64,000 nucleotides of DNA from Heliocidaris tuberculata (GCA_025618425.1 CM046836.1:10081004-10145003), one strand, 5' to 3'; shown: positions 12,393 to 24,739, numbered from the stretch's first letter. Numbers and translations are program-made. The notes: a model not told the origin generated them from the sequence alone.

Positions 12393-13164
12393 GTACACAA
12401 ACAAAAGAAACATCAATAGAAGTAACAAACATATTGACAAAAGTTATATTGTTTATCGGCCTGAATATCATTTATGATACACACTCAGCAAAAAAAAAAA
12501 GAAAGTGGGCACTCTTTATTGTTCAAAATTTTTATATAAACCGTCAATAAAATATAATGAAATATATATCAAATTACTGAAAAAAATGAATACTCAACCA
12601 ACATCAATTAAGATCAAGTTTTGAACCTTTACCCTTGGATGGGGACATTCATTTAACCGATAAAGGTTTGATTAAGAAAATTGCAAAAACAGAGCAAGAA
12701 GCCATTCAAAATTTTCAAATATTAATGAACATGTCATGTGCATCTGTAACAAATGAAAACAAAGAATGAGAAACAAACAGGATTGAGCTCTGGATGTCAA
12801 CTGCATTATACATGAGCGAATACAATGTTTTGTGAGTTGGCCTGCAAGACGAATGGTCGCCTGATATTTGACTCGTATCTGTACCTCTGCACCTGGTATG
12901 AGTACTATCAAAGAGGAACTGGAATACCCACATACACGGGAGCAGTATAGAGTGTCCGTTGTTTCCATGTATGGCGAAGTCCTCTTTTTTTCCCATCATA
13001 TTTTGATATTTAAATCTAAATTATCGTGATAATAAGAGATTCTCGTCATAAGTAGACTCCAAAATCATCCTTATCATTGCGGAGAGGCTGCAATTGACGC
13101 TTTCTGCGCAACTCATTGTCTGGTATTTCGCCTTCATCCTGATGGACTCTATGGACACTACATT

Positions 13165-13360
13165 TGCATATCTCTCTCTCTCTCTCTCTCTCTCTCCCTC
13201 TCTCTCTCTCTTTAAAATCTCTGTCTTCCGCCTTTTCTCTCTCTCCCTATTTCCCTTTCTTTCCTTCTCCTTCTCCCTCTCCCTCACTCTTTCTCCCCCT
13301 CCTTTTGTTCTGCCTTCCTATCCCTATGTAATTTTTCCCCTCTCACATTCATTCCCTTTT

Positions 13361-13419
<59 letters not shown>

Positions 13420-13420
13420 A
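13165..13420. repeat. CT-rich low-complexity tract
   Basis: Two pure (CT)n blocks (about 13171-13212 and 13362-13416) are joined by CT-rich sequence. It generates long Ser/Leu and Arg/Glu shadow frames on the two strands. Confidence 0.95.
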
Positions 13421-13479
13421 AGCTATGTCATGTCTACCCTACGTGTGATGCTCTCAAACTTTTCTTTTCAAATCAGAGA

Positions 13480-14434
13480 TTGACAGCAGAGATTGGCCAC
13501 AGAAATGAGAAGAAGATGGAATCATTTCCGGACCTATTCAGGCTTGAGTGTCATTTCCTTTCCCAGTGATTATCACCACAGTTCTCAACTCATGTACCAC
13601 GCGATTCTCTCATTAATGTTATGATCACAGCCTCTCTTCTCCATGCAACCCAATAAATGTTTTCTCGAAACCATGAGCATTCTCGAATGGATCATCAAAG
13701 ACATCAATACTTCTTTTCCATCACACCGGATGTACAGATGAGCTAAATAGATTGGTGATTTAGTTTTACTTAAGTTTGGAAGCTGAGAATTTATCTAGGA
13801 AGTAACACGTCGAGTACACACACTATCATCCTGTTCTATGAAATTGCCTGAACTTTTGAAATAACATTCCTTTGACGTTAATTTCATTCATATTCTTTTC
13901 TAAATTTCTATAAAATCTTTCAGACAGACTATCAGCTGACATTTCATTCATTTAAAATGAATCAGGAGATATGTATATGATTTTGTTTTCTTATCGGAGA
14001 GAGAGGAGAAGGGGAGGGGAAAGAGGAGATCGAGGTGAGGATTTGAGTAGGTGGTAGTATCCCGACCATTCTGTACCGTTATTCTTATATTGTCCTTGAT
14101 TTGATATAAAAAGTAAGATTCGTTTGAAGTAACAATCGTAATGACAAATATAATTTATTTCATATTGTAGGTTTCTGGTAGTTTAAACTGATCATCAGCT
14201 GACATCCGACATAAGTGGATGTTGTTTATAAACAAATAAAAGCAGGAGGGGAGGGGAGGGGAAGATTTGTCCCCGGCGGAGTGTGTGAGTAAACCTGCTT
14301 TAGTGAACCACCTGTCTAAACACTTCTTTTTTGTTCCCTTAAACAGTATTTCACATTGAGACATTCACACTGTACTTACACACCATCTGTGTTCAAAGAC
14401 CACTTTTCTTTTGTTCATGGCTTGTACCTAATGT

Positions 14435-14435
<1 letters not shown>
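13480..14435. other. Intergenic, nothing recognised
   Basis: Unique AT-rich sequence with a short G/A-rich patch near 14000-14035. The minus frame 14155-14364 has no recognisable domain. Confidence 0.35.
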
Positions 14436-14437
<2 letters not shown>

Positions 14438-14512
<75 letters not shown>

Positions 14513-14565
14513 GGGGGGGTGCGTGTGCGTGTGCGCGTATGTGTGTGTGTGTATGTATATAGGCG
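14438..14565. repeat. (TA)n(TG)n with poly-G
   Basis: A compound microsatellite: about 38 bp TA, about 34 bp TG, a G run, then more TG-rich sequence. Confidence 0.95.
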
Positions 14566-14645
14566 AAATATTGAACTTTTTGTGTCTAACGGAGTGATTT
14601 ATTCTGTCTCTTATATATATATATATAGATACAGTGTACAGTATT

Positions 14646-14665
14646 ATTACTACTAGTAGTAGTAG

Positions 14666-14751
<86 letters not shown>

Positions 14752-14752
14752 T
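14646..14752. repeat. (TAG)n trinucleotide repeat
   Basis: About 35 nearly perfect TAG/AGT units. On the minus strand it reads as a poly-Tyr frame, which is an artefact. Confidence 0.97.
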
Positions 14753-14877
14753 ACTTTTTTCAAACAGCAGATAACCTTATCTTTATTGTTCTCAACATAA
14801 CATCCTTGCTCATAATCCCTAAAACAAGTTGATGGTATTAGCCCATGCACTTTTATGTACGTCTTCACAGCAATTCG

Positions 14878-14939
<62 letters not shown>

Positions 14940-14955
14940 TCCCCCCCCCCCCTTC
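14878..14955. repeat. (CT)n plus poly-C
   Basis: A pure CT run of about 55 bp followed by CCCTCTCC and a C run. Confidence 0.97.
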
Positions 14956-15334
14956 TCCCTCTACCTCTCTCTTCTTTGCATTTGTTTTCCTCTTTTTTAT
15001 GGTAACTCCTAACCTTGATATCCACTGATGATAAACCGCCGATTTGTCAAATTTGGCACCTTCAAAACAAATTATAATCACTCATTGAAACTAAATACGT
15101 TCAAACACATTCCGGCGTTCAATTTACTAATTGATGCATATTTTGTAATTACGTGGTGAAATTGTGTAAAGCCTGTTACACTCACAAATGCTAGGGAAAG
15201 AAGGATATAAAAACATTCGTTACATACTTCATGCTTGTATTCTTTGTGGATAGCAATTATACCTTCTATTAATAGCGGGATATTATTATTTGGTTACGAT
15301 GTATTCCGAAGCTAAAGGATTTCAATCGCTTTTC

Positions 15335-15605
15335 TTCTCTCTCTCTCTCTCTCTCTCTCTCTACCCATTCTCTCTCTCTCCCTCTCTTTGTCTCTCTCTC
15401 TGTCTCTGTACCCTTTCCTTCCTCTCTCTCTCTCTCTCTCTCTTTCTATCTATGTCTCTCTATTTACATATACACATACACACTCTCTCTCTCTTTCTCC
15501 GTCTTACATCTCTCTGCCTATCTCTATATACCTCTCTGTCACTCCTTCTTCCCTCCTCTTTTTTTAAATCTCCCTCCCCTCTTTCTCTCCGACTCTCCCT
15601 CTCTT
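15335..15605. repeat. CT-rich low-complexity block
   Basis: Interrupted (CT)n, giving a Ser/Leu shadow frame on the plus strand. Confidence 0.9.
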
Positions 15606-15649
15606 ATACTTCCACCTATTGTGATTCCGTGCAGAGCTCCCTGATCTAG

Positions 15650-17148
15650 AGGTCAACAAAAATAAACCACTTAATATCATGCAATTTCATGTCGGGGTTA
15701 CACAACCAATATATCTAGCTCTATCCAGACAAGAGCCGACATGAGCCTTATTTTGCAAGGGAAGAGGCACGTTGAAGATCTAAAACGAAAATTCGAGTCC
15801 TATACCCCCACTTTAACCCTGCCCGTAAACACAAAAAGAAAGGTGACAATGCAAAGAGAAACAAAACAAAAAAATGTCTTCGGCAATGCTGTTGATCATC
15901 TAGAGCGACCACTAATGTTGTTTCAATGTTTGCTTCTCAAAAAAAAAACCAAAAAAAAAAACACTGGGATATGCACCATCCATCTTTTACATATCGTTAT
16001 TCTATGAATCAATATTCTGAATTAATTTGTAATTTAAACTGTAGGCTTATAATTATTGGTTGCTATATAGTTGTAACATAATGGCTACAAGTCCGGAAGA
16101 TTGCTGGATCACCTTACCCGAGTGAAATATGAAAATTGAGAAAGCGCACATAAAATAGTTAGTAAATGGATATGTCGTCATTTCTATACAACAAATCCAA
16201 ACCAATTTCATTTGGATAGCATCATTTTGTTAATAGATTTATCATCTTTTCGATTTTGACGATAACTCTTTCCCTTTAAACGTATTTGTAATAAATATGA
16301 ATTTGATGCTTGTAGTTGTCATAGACGGATAAAGTGAAATTACCTCAATACTATCATGGCTTTGCGTCATGAATTCACTCTTCTCTTGGAATCAGAACAA
16401 TAGGAAAAGCTCTAAATATCGTAAATTCAAAATTATTAGTATATTAATGCGGCTGTTATGAAGATGCCACTCATATTTTCGGTTGTCTGTTTGCATGTGT
16501 TTAGGACATTTTAACAAAATATTCATCTGTTGAGCCTAAAACAGCGTCATGATTCTTCTTGCATATAATGCATCACGTACCTTGTAATAGGAATTCATCA
16601 TGTTCCTCAATTGTTTTCCTATCCTTTTAACACTCCCTAGTTAGAGGCACTCTCTCCAGGGGGTACTTGGACATGAAGAGCTGATGAAAAGATCCTTGTG
16701 CCTGAGCTTCCCCGTGCCTCGTACCTTACAGCTCCGTTATGCTGCCTTTCACCAAACTGCCTGCCTGCATTTCAATTAATCATGTTTGAAGACTTTTTTT
16801 TCCAGCAAAAGAAAAATCCCCGGCTCGTGTATCAACGATATGATATCCCTGCACACAGTTCCGATCCAAAGCTTCTTTCATATAAATGCACGGAGTTAGA
16901 GCATAACTGACGGCTTAAGTGGCTCCCGGTAATGACGTTTGAATTGCAGGTTAAATACGAGAAATTGGGGACAAAGTACAACAGCCTGTTTTGATTTTCA
17001 ATGTCGTCTGCAAAAGCATTTGCGAGGTGCGCCAAAACAGGCGTACTAACTGCACAACGACGAAGAAGAAATCGAACGAAGACGAGAAAGGTAGAGTGTG
17101 TGAAGAGAGACGGGAAAAGAGGAAGAGAGAAGGGAAAGGGAGAGTAAA
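15650..17148. other. Intergenic, nothing recognised
   Basis: The frames at 15741-16007 (Lys-rich) and 16698-16910 lack domains and splice context. The sequence is AT-rich and unique. Confidence 0.35.
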
Positions 17149-17149
17149 T

Positions 17150-17152
17150 GAA

Positions 17153-17183
<31 letters not shown>

Positions 17184-17190
17184 GTGAGAG
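17150..17190. repeat. (GA)n microsatellite
   Basis: A GA run within an A/G-rich patch. Confidence 0.95.
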
Positions 17191-17369
17191 AGTGAAAAAA
17201 AATTGCCAGGCCAAGGGAAGTGCGCCCCTGTGGTTCACGTCTGTTATCAACTGTTATCACTATCAACGACTCCAATTATGCCGTATGTGTACAGTTGGGG
17301 CTCACAGAAAACTGGAGGGGGGTTTTCAACTTAACCCGCTCATGACCGTGGCACTATGACGATAATCCA

Positions 17370-17765
17370 CTATTTAAGCCCCGCTAGCTTGACGATCTGT
17401 CACCGTCTCTCAATCTTCCCGCAACTAACGTTGTTCTGACGTATTCGATGGTTCGTTCATTTCTGCGTTTACCTCCAACTCCCGCGCTTTCGTTCGGTCG
17501 TCTGCTAATTCTCGCCTCGTATTGCTCGCATTATGACTTGCACTGCTCTGTGAAGGTTCGTGCGGTCGCTTGCGATCTTCTTTCTCTCCCTCGATGCTGT
17601 GCATGCGTTCAAGTCCATCCTGTCTCAGTTCATACTTCTTCCCCGATCTCTTCCGCTGTTCTCTCTCGTGTCTACGCCTCATTAAAGCATTGAGGTTGCA
17701 GCAAAGCAGAGTGCCTGCCATTGTTAGCATATAGTAATCAATTCTATTCTGTTCTATAGGGCTAC
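17370..17765. other. CpG-richer patch with an unassigned open frame
   Basis: This stretch is visibly richer in GC and CpG than its neighbours and starts with a TATTTAAG box-like word (17371). The minus-strand frame 17425-17730 (101 codons from ATG) is dense in Arg, Glu, Lys and Ser and contains no known domain. A plus frame (17448-17693) overlaps it. Neither is bounded by convincing splice sites. It could be an unspliced 5' region of an unknown gene, or an old element. Confidence 0.25.
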
Positions 17766-18134
17766 GTCACAATTTAGAGGACACAAAATTTAACTAATTA
17801 CGATGAAATGCGCAACCAACCGGCTACCAACAGCAAAAATGAAACTTATCATAGTATACATAATGTAAACGCCGCCGTGCACCAGCGCTTTCATTGCAGT
17901 GTAGTGGGGCCCAGAATATAAGCGTATATACCTACAGGAGTAGATATGAACATACCGCGTGGTAAAGCATTGTTTACGTTCGGCGATATTCCAAATAGGA
18001 CTAACAAAATATCGATTATTATAATGATGCAGTTGGTTCTGTTGACCGATTTGGTGAACATCTGGAGAAATTTTTCTATAGTAAGGATTTTGTTTGCTTA
18101 ATGCATCGATGTCATTGACTCCTATAGCACACTT

Positions 18135-18294
18135 CAGGGGCCGCGGAGCGTTTTTGAAAGTGGGGGCTGATTTGATTTCACTCATTAATGACAATTTTCG
18201 AACCCTTTTCCCGAGGTTTTATGAAATGTGTCTACAAAAAAGCTGGGCGGCTGCAGCCCCAAGCCCCCCCCCCCCCCCCCCGTTTCCGCGGCCC
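18135..18294. mobile_element. MITE with CAGGGGCCGCGGA ends and poly-C (copy 1)
   Basis: The left end is CAGGGGCCGCGGAGCG and the right end is TTTCCGCGGCCC after a C run. The interior shares GCGTTTTTGAAAGTGGGGG, TCACTCATTAATGACAAT and CCGAGGTTTTATGA with a second copy at 42.9 kb, which establishes it as a dispersed family. Confidence 0.85.
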
Positions 18295-18597
18295 ATGCAC
18301 GTTGCAGCTACTGATAATATTAAATCATTCATGTAATATGAGAGAACCAGCGGGCAAATACATGTACATGGTGATCGTTATGATCAGATATAACTGGAAA
18401 AAAATACCTAAAGAAAACCTTTGCTTTTGTTTAAATGGTTGCAATGCTTTTAAGAGGGAACTTCTTTGTCTTTAGTGTTGTGCGGGACTTTGGTTTAAAA
18501 TGGATAGAACCTATATTATAATAAATTTTTACAATTTAAAAATGTAAAACACCTCCCCGAATTCTCCCTATAAAAATTTCAACTGTAATCTAAATGC

Positions 18598-18790
18598 CCA
18601 GGGGCAGATCCAGGATTTTGGGAAAAGGGGTGGGCACAAATCTAAGAACATTGTCTGACAAGAAAAAAAAGTATTCTGTTATTTGGGGGCCCAATGATCC
18701 TCCACAGTTCTCTGACAACCAACAACAACAAAAATAAAGGGTGCCATTTCTAAAAGGGGCATAATTTTTTTTCAAGGGAGACACAATGTA
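18598..18790. mobile_element. Dispersed GGCAGATCCAGG-type repeat (copy 1)
   Basis: It begins GGGGCAGATCCAGGATTTTG and contains TCTGACAAG(A)n, AGTTCTCTGACAACC and AAAAGGGGC. The same words occur inside the LINE at 34.5-34.76 kb, so this is a short non-autonomous family, probably a DNA element. Confidence 0.65.
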
Positions 18791-18952
18791 CACTTTTCTT
18801 TCTTTTATTTATTTATTTATTTCTGATATTTAGACAGGGTGACTCATTATCACCAATATTGGTGGTCTTCCATGAGGCCCTGATAGCAATAACAAGTAAC
18901 AATAATAGCCAACAAAATCATGAATATAAACTCATAACAAAAAATAAATAAG

Positions 18953-18961
<9 letters not shown>

Positions 18962-19015
<54 letters not shown>

Positions 19016-19016
19016 C
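18962..19016. repeat. (TA)n microsatellite
   Basis: About 50 bp of TA repeats. Confidence 0.97.
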
Positions 19017-19049
19017 AAAGTGTATGGTATGTTGTGTTGTGTGTTTTGT

Positions 19050-19315
19050 GTAAGCGTAGCCCACCCTCTGTTCCCGATGCAGGCTCAGGTTCAATGGAAA
19101 ACACTCCGTTCCTCGGACAGAACGTTAACTGGAGGCCCCGTGTGTAGGAGATTCACACCCTATGCACGTTAATACGCTACACTTCTTGCAAAGAGTAGGG
19201 TGTCAACCCGGTGTTTAGTGTGCCTGTAATACTGGTACCATAGATAGACTGCAATAATCTTCAGAATTGAAGGAGGCAGTTGTACACAGGGAAGAAGGAA
19301 GAAGATGGTATCCTC
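19050..19315 (+). mobile_element. SINE-like repeat
   Basis: It contains ACTCCGTTCCTCGGACAG, AACGTTAACTGGAGGCCCCG, ATTCACACCC, TGCACGTTAA and GCAAAGAGTAGG in order. This resembles the conserved block I remember from SINEs and LINE tails of marine animals. It ends with AATCTTCAGAATTGAAGGAG and GAAGAAG-type sequence, which recurs at 52.5 kb. There are no protein frames. The family assignment is from memory. Confidence 0.5.
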
Positions 19316-19681
19316 GTAATTAAGGTTTGTTTTTTACGAAAATGTCGTTGCACATTTCCATATCTTAATAAATCATCATGCATATGTATAGACGGTAATA
19401 TTTTCTAAAATCCGTTGAAAAATAACCATGTATATATTAGTTATTTTGAAATGGCATTATATAGTTTTGAAAGTACATACACAAAGCATAAAGACTACTT
19501 TAGCTCAGTATAAAAATTGTTATATACATATTTACAAAACCTATTATAGGATAGTATACTTATTCCAAGATAACACAATGACTGCATATAACATAGTATA
19601 GCAATCGAATGTACAGTGTCTCTTATAAAACAGTAAACATACAAATACATTTAAAATTCATAATGAATAGGGGTAAACGGG

Positions 19682-19775
19682 CCAGAAGTCCCCCCCCCCC
19701 CAAAAAAAAAAAAAAAAAAAAGAAAGAAAGAAAGAAAGAAAAGAAAGAAAAAAAAGAGAAGAAAAAAAATCAGAG
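19682..19775. repeat. Poly-C, poly-A and (AAAG)n
   Basis: Low-complexity run giving a Pro/Lys shadow frame. Confidence 0.95.
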
Positions 19776-19881
19776 ACTGATTTTTTCCAATTATTCTGCA
19801 TTTTTACATTTTTAGAGGGAGGAGGAGAGAGAGGGAAGAGAAATCTTCTACAGAAGTAAAAAAGATCACCTCGAACTGGTC

Positions 19882-20186
19882 GTCGTTTTTACGAACTGAC
19901 GAATCCGTGCACGTGCGCAAATACGCGTTTTGGAGAAAACGGTTTTACGAACCGTCGAATCGTGTTTGAATGGCCAGTGCTTCCTTATTCCGTATTAATA
20001 TACATGATAATATACACCATTTCAAAATTAAAGTCATAAGCTTTCTTTTGATGTTTATATCGATACATCAAATTATGCTACGAAAGGAAATTCCGTTATC
20101 TAAGAACACCTAAATCTATAAATTCGTATCCCGCCAATTCACGTTTCTGCGCACCGCGCACGAATTCGTCAGTTCGTAAAAACGAC
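19882..20186. mobile_element. MITE with GTCGTTTTTACGAACTGACG ends
   Basis: The left arm GTCGTTTTTACGAACTGACG, continuing AAT, is matched exactly in inverse at the right end (ATT, then CGTCAGTTCGTAAAAACGAC). The element is about 305 bp, with CG-rich words near both ends and an AT-rich centre. It is non-coding. Confidence 0.9.
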
Positions 20187-20189
20187 AAA

Positions 20190-21960
20190 AGGGTTTGGAC
20201 AATAACCGTGGAAAAGGTTAGTGCAATACCATTAAAAATACATACGTAGTGTCTCCCTATCAGTTCTAAATACAGCAGCTCGCACTCACTTCACTCACTT
20301 CACTCACTCTTTTCATAAAGTTTTGTTTTCCAGGTATACAAAAAATGCATGTTTGTTTTTTTTAAATAGATGTGGCTCTTTTGCATGACTGAGAGTTAAT
20401 CAGTAAATTACAAGGTCAACGCGTGCGTCACCCGTTTATGCATTTATGCGAATATTGTGTACCATTTACTTGATTACATTAAGATTACATCAGAATTTCT
20501 TTCATAGTATGGTGGCATTGGAGAAAGTAGGTGTGTTTTGTTGAGTTATAATGAAGTGGGTCGTATAAGTAATCAATGTGATGTGTGTCATAGTATATAG
20601 ACACAGTACGTTTAGTTTGGTTTGGTTTTATTCACGATTATAAAAATATACAGATTGAAAATACAAACATGAAATTATATAACAGTATAAATATAACATT
20701 GGTATTTACATTCAATACAAAGAAAGTAAATTAAGATCGAGGGATGACCCGCTTCAGATTAACTAACATAGCTAACCTGTGTTTCCTCCGGGTCCTTAAA
20801 TAAATAATTATATATGAACATAATAATTACTACATCAAAATAAATGTATTATATACGTGTCAAGTTCTGTATCCAATAGACCGGTTCTGTAATGTATACA
20901 AATTTATGCACATTTCTTCTCTGAGCACCTAGTGACGAGCTATTCCATCAACCTGCTTTTTATAAATGAACCTCAATGCTTGGAATCCAGTTTGCATACA
21001 TTACTTGTTGCTATGTCCGGCAAGCCTCCGGCAAGCTTTCAGGTTGTCAAGAACAACCTTTGTTTGAAAGGTATATGTATAAAATTTGCATACATTACCG
21101 AAGCGGTCTATTGTAATAGACTTGTTAACTAATATTATGCATACTTCTTGAACAAAAGTTTCTCTTTACGACTCAAAAGCTTGCCAGAGGCTTGCCCGAC
21201 AACAACTATATGCAAAATGGTTCCATCAATAGAGACGCCATTATGCGAAGCAGGTGCACTAAATAGTTGGTAACTAAGGATTCTGGAGAGAAACATGCAT
21301 ACATTGAAATACATTAGTAAACAGGCCTATTCCTTGGTTGGGGGCGGCGAGGGGGGGGGGGTACTGACACCTACACATTTACAAACAGAAAGGCCAAGTT
21401 TTCAGTATAGCGTGCCTGTGAAAAAATGGTCCTCATTCAGGGGCGTCGATCCTGGGAGCAGGGGCAGTTCCCACCCTCCCGAAAATATTGGGGGTAAACA
21501 TGTCGTTTTGCCCCTCCCAATAAATCCGGAGGTGTAAAATAAAATAAGGAAAATGATACAAAACTCGGGAATGAAACCTTCCCAACAATGAAATACAAAA
21601 CGTATCACACCTTCAGACTTAAATTTCGCCGCGAGCTCCGCGCGCAAATTCTCTACTTTTCCCTGCATCATTATTTAAATACCGCAAGAAGTTCAGAGCA
21701 ATTTTTTTCCTTTATTAATTTTTTTTTTATTATTCTTTTTATTCTAATTCACTATAATTACAAAATCATACGTAAACTTTTTGTAATTTACAATATCATT
21801 CATTTTTCATTTGCCTATTTCTCTATTATTTTATTTTAGCAAAAAAATTTTGTTTCATTGCATTATTTCTTTGATATTTAATGTATTCTTGTAATATGTA
21901 ACTTGCTTCATTTTCTTCAATGTCCGAATAAGGGTTACATAAGAAAATAAAAAAATCCAT
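20190..21960. other. Intergenic; possible LINE 3' tail remnant
   Basis: Around 20610-20790 a block starting GTTTGGTTTTATTCACGAT looks like an inverted LINE 3' UTR but has no coding part. Around 21340-21540 there is a G-run repeat with GGCGTCGATCCTGGGAG resembling other dispersed elements. No gene is seen. Confidence 0.3.
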
Positions 21961-21962
21961 TG

Positions 21963-22207
21963 CCATTGTCATTGTCGTTGTTATTGTCATGTAACCGTAG
22001 AAAAGCTGGTAATTAAGAGACATTAAAAACATCATGAAATGAACATCGTTACGTTAAGCTGTCTTGCCCCTCAATCCGAAAAACGCCATTGTCATTGTCG
22101 TTGTTATTGTCATGTAACCGTAGAAAAGCTGGTAATTAAGAGACATTAAAAACATCATGAAATGAACATCGTTACGTTAGGCTGTTTTGCCCCTCAATCC
22201 GAAAAAC
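21963..22207. repeat. Tandem duplication, two copies of about 122 bp
   Basis: The segment starting CCATTGTCATTGTCGTTG and ending CTCAATCCGAAAAACGC occurs twice back to back with only one or two differences (for example TTAAGCTGTC versus TTAGGCTGTT). This implies a recent duplication. Confidence 0.95.
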
Positions 22208-22554
22208 GCCCCTGTCCTTATATTTTTTAATTTGCATACAGGCGTAAAACTGTATTTGCAAAAACATTTTAAGATTTTACATCTGAAGTTTAGTGTTTGT
22301 GGGGAAGCTGTTGTCCCACCCCACCTCTTATAGTAAGGCCCCTGATAATACGTCTTTGAAGCATTTTACACAGGGTCTCTATTACATTTTAACTTCAATG
22401 GACGTAAAATACGTCCCCCCCCCCCCCCCCTTCGGTTGGTGAGGTATTGGAGTCATTTGGCCGTAATCAGTAGATCGCTCAAAAGTCCATTTATTTAACT
22501 GGGCTGCAAAACCTGCCATCTTCATTATAGCATAGTGTTGCACCGAATGCATTT

Positions 22555-22900
22555 AGCACTCATTAAATGAGTATTACAACGGAATATTTGATAAAATTGT
22601 TCCTGTAGAGTGCATAAATAGCCGTGTCCGCATAAAGGCGATACTGCCGACATACAGCAAAATCAGTCGGTGGGTCCCAGGAGGGCGCACTGCCCGTTTG
22701 ATGGAGCAACCTGGATGGTAGATCTGATTGAGCGCAAACATACAGGTGTAAACATTCTACATGTTCCAGTGCTCCAGGGGTTTGTTCCAACGGCTGGAGT
22801 AACATGATGACGTATCTGAGGACGTGACAATATGGATACTGTCCGCCATTAAACATTGCTGCTACAGTAGCGATCACACCTCATCTGAGATAGATCTGTT
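22555..22900 (-). other. Candidate exon or non-coding transcript region, unassigned
   Basis: The minus strand shows a strong acceptor-like sequence, a T/C tract then AACAG, ending at 22900. It is followed by a GC-richer stretch with an open frame (ATG near 22852 to about 22563, with GGQYPYCHVLRY near its start). I recognise no domain, and no clear donor closes it. It could be an exon of a non-coding RNA or of an undetected gene. Confidence 0.2.
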
Positions 22901-23301
22901 AAAGAGAAAAAGTTTTACAGGTGTATGAAGACTAGTAAAAGAGAATATTAGGGTATCATTGAGTAGGGAATATACAGAATTAGAATTTCTTCGCAATTTC
23001 TCTTAATGATAATACAAGTTATTATAACAATGAGAACTTTTTTTCTCCTTCATAAATCGCAATAATTTGCTATAGCCAATTACAACTCGACACACAGAAA
23101 ACGACTGGTTAAAAATTACCACACTTCTGTTGGCTACCGGTCAACCCAGAACTCTGGTAAAGTTTAATACTTTTTGCGTTAATTATCTTATCAGGATTTT
23201 TTTTCAGTGGATGACAAAAGAATTTGTAAATCTTTTTCACAAATTACTGTTCAGATACGTCATTTAAAATAGGTCGTTGATTCATGACAACAACAACAAC
23301 A
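22901..23301. other. Intergenic, nothing seen
   Basis: AT-rich unique sequence. Confidence 0.35.
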
Positions 23302-23353
23302 AAATGATTTAGAATATACATACTAGCTTGTACATGTATATTCTAAATCATTT
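23302..23353. repeat. Perfect inverted repeat, 20-bp arms
   Basis: AAATGATTTAGAATATACAT at 23302-23321 is exactly inverted at 23334-23353 across a 12-bp loop, just after a (CAA)n run. It may be a small foldback element. Confidence 0.85.
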
Positions 23354-23841
23354 CTAATTGATCTGAAAGCTAAAGCCTATATGAACACTTATCGAAACTG
23401 TTTCAGTAGTTGACTGAAAAAGGCTCCTGAGGCGCAAAAGAGTAATGCTATTATTACGTCATAACTTCTAGCGCGCAAACTGCAACACTTTGGATAATTT
23501 ATTGTGACTGTCAGCAAGCAACACACATCCCTGTGTACGTTTTTGTGAATAGGACACTTCCTCTTAAAACCTGGGAGCTATGGAGTAATTTTTTTTTAAT
23601 GGAAGATACTCCAAACTTAACTATGTGAAGACCTTGGTATAGGACTACCAGTGTAAGTTATTTCAAACTTATTACTTTGGTATAAAGCTAGTAGAAATAT
23701 AATTAGATTCTTCTCGAACAGTTCAAACTGCATCACAGTTTACTTGTGATTCTACAATTTCCTCCGGCGACGTTTTTTCCGGGATTTACTACATCAAATA
23801 AAATTTATAGTGCTATGGTTTGGATTTCCATTAAGTTCTAT

Positions 23842-24254
23842 ACGATCGGTCTACGATCCGATTTTGAAAGAAAGCGTTATAGCATTAAATATAAACAGTT
23901 AAACACATAAAATATTGAAAATACTGAAATTGATTGATGTTCTGAACAGTTGCATAAATACTAAAATCGAAACTACTGCCTATTGCGAGCCTTCTAGTTG
24001 CAGGAAAGGAAAATTGGCTCCGAATCGTAGTGACGTCAGAGCAGTCCTGCGATTGTCTACGATTTGAAACTGATTGGGCTCTTATTCCGGATATAAGGCT
24101 GACGTTGCACCAAATCCCTATTTTTAGTATTCATATTATTGTTCAGATCCTGAATCAGGTAGTTTTCACTTGTTAAAATGCCTATATTTAATGCTATTGC
24201 GATTTATTTCCAAAATTGGATCGTAGTCGATCGTATAGTGTGCGGTGGGCTTAA
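23842..24254. mobile_element. MITE with ACGATCGGTCTACGATCC ends (copy 1, left end shortened)
   Basis: The left side reads TATACGATCGGTCTACGATC and the right side is its inverse, ending ATAGTGTGCGGTGGGCTTA. It is the same family as the element at 24976-25382, sharing ends, GTGACGTCA and TTCAGATCCTGAATCA-type words. It lacks the outer CCACCGCACAC on the left. Confidence 0.8.
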
Positions 24255-24686
24255 GCGGCATGATTAGGTAGGCTTATATTGTTGTGTCCAGAGTCAGAGT
24301 TAGACATTCGATTAATGTCAGAAACCGACTGGGGAGCAACTGTTAGTGGAGCATGTCTTCTAAATCAAATTTACCTTGATTTCTGAGATACTGAACATTA
24401 TAGATGATATTTCAATCTGCTATGAAATTGAAAATTGGAATGAAACTTGTTTAATATCTTCTCAAATGATTCCTGTCTAAAATTATTCTGATAGCCCCCC
24501 CCCCCCCTCCCCTTTTGATACTGATGAATTCTAGTGTAAACATCTAATGGGAACTCACCGTCGGTTATCTCTGTCTGCACCCAAACACATCTCTGTAATT
24601 TCGCAGAGGTGCAGATAACGCGTGCAAACAACTTCTCTGACAATTCTTCTGTTTCTTTCCTTTCATTCCTTTCTACTTGTGTCTTC

Positions 24687-24689
<3 letters not shown>

Positions 24690-24733
<44 letters not shown>
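24690..24733. repeat. (CT)n microsatellite
   Basis: A pure CT run. Confidence 0.97.

Positions 24734-24739
<6 letters not shown>

Noticed and set aside
13094..13483. Ser/Leu-rich plus frame resembling a membrane protein
   Set aside because: A translation of (CT)n repeats. The same applies to similar frames at 5674, 15290, 24609, 31136 and 56190.
14653..15081. Minus-strand 142-codon frame with poly-Tyr and Arg/Glu runs
   Set aside because: It is read through (TAG)n and (CT)n microsatellites.
21963..22207. Direct repeats considered as a CRISPR-like or regulatory array
   Set aside because: Only two copies of 122 bp without spacers, in an animal genome; a plain tandem duplication.
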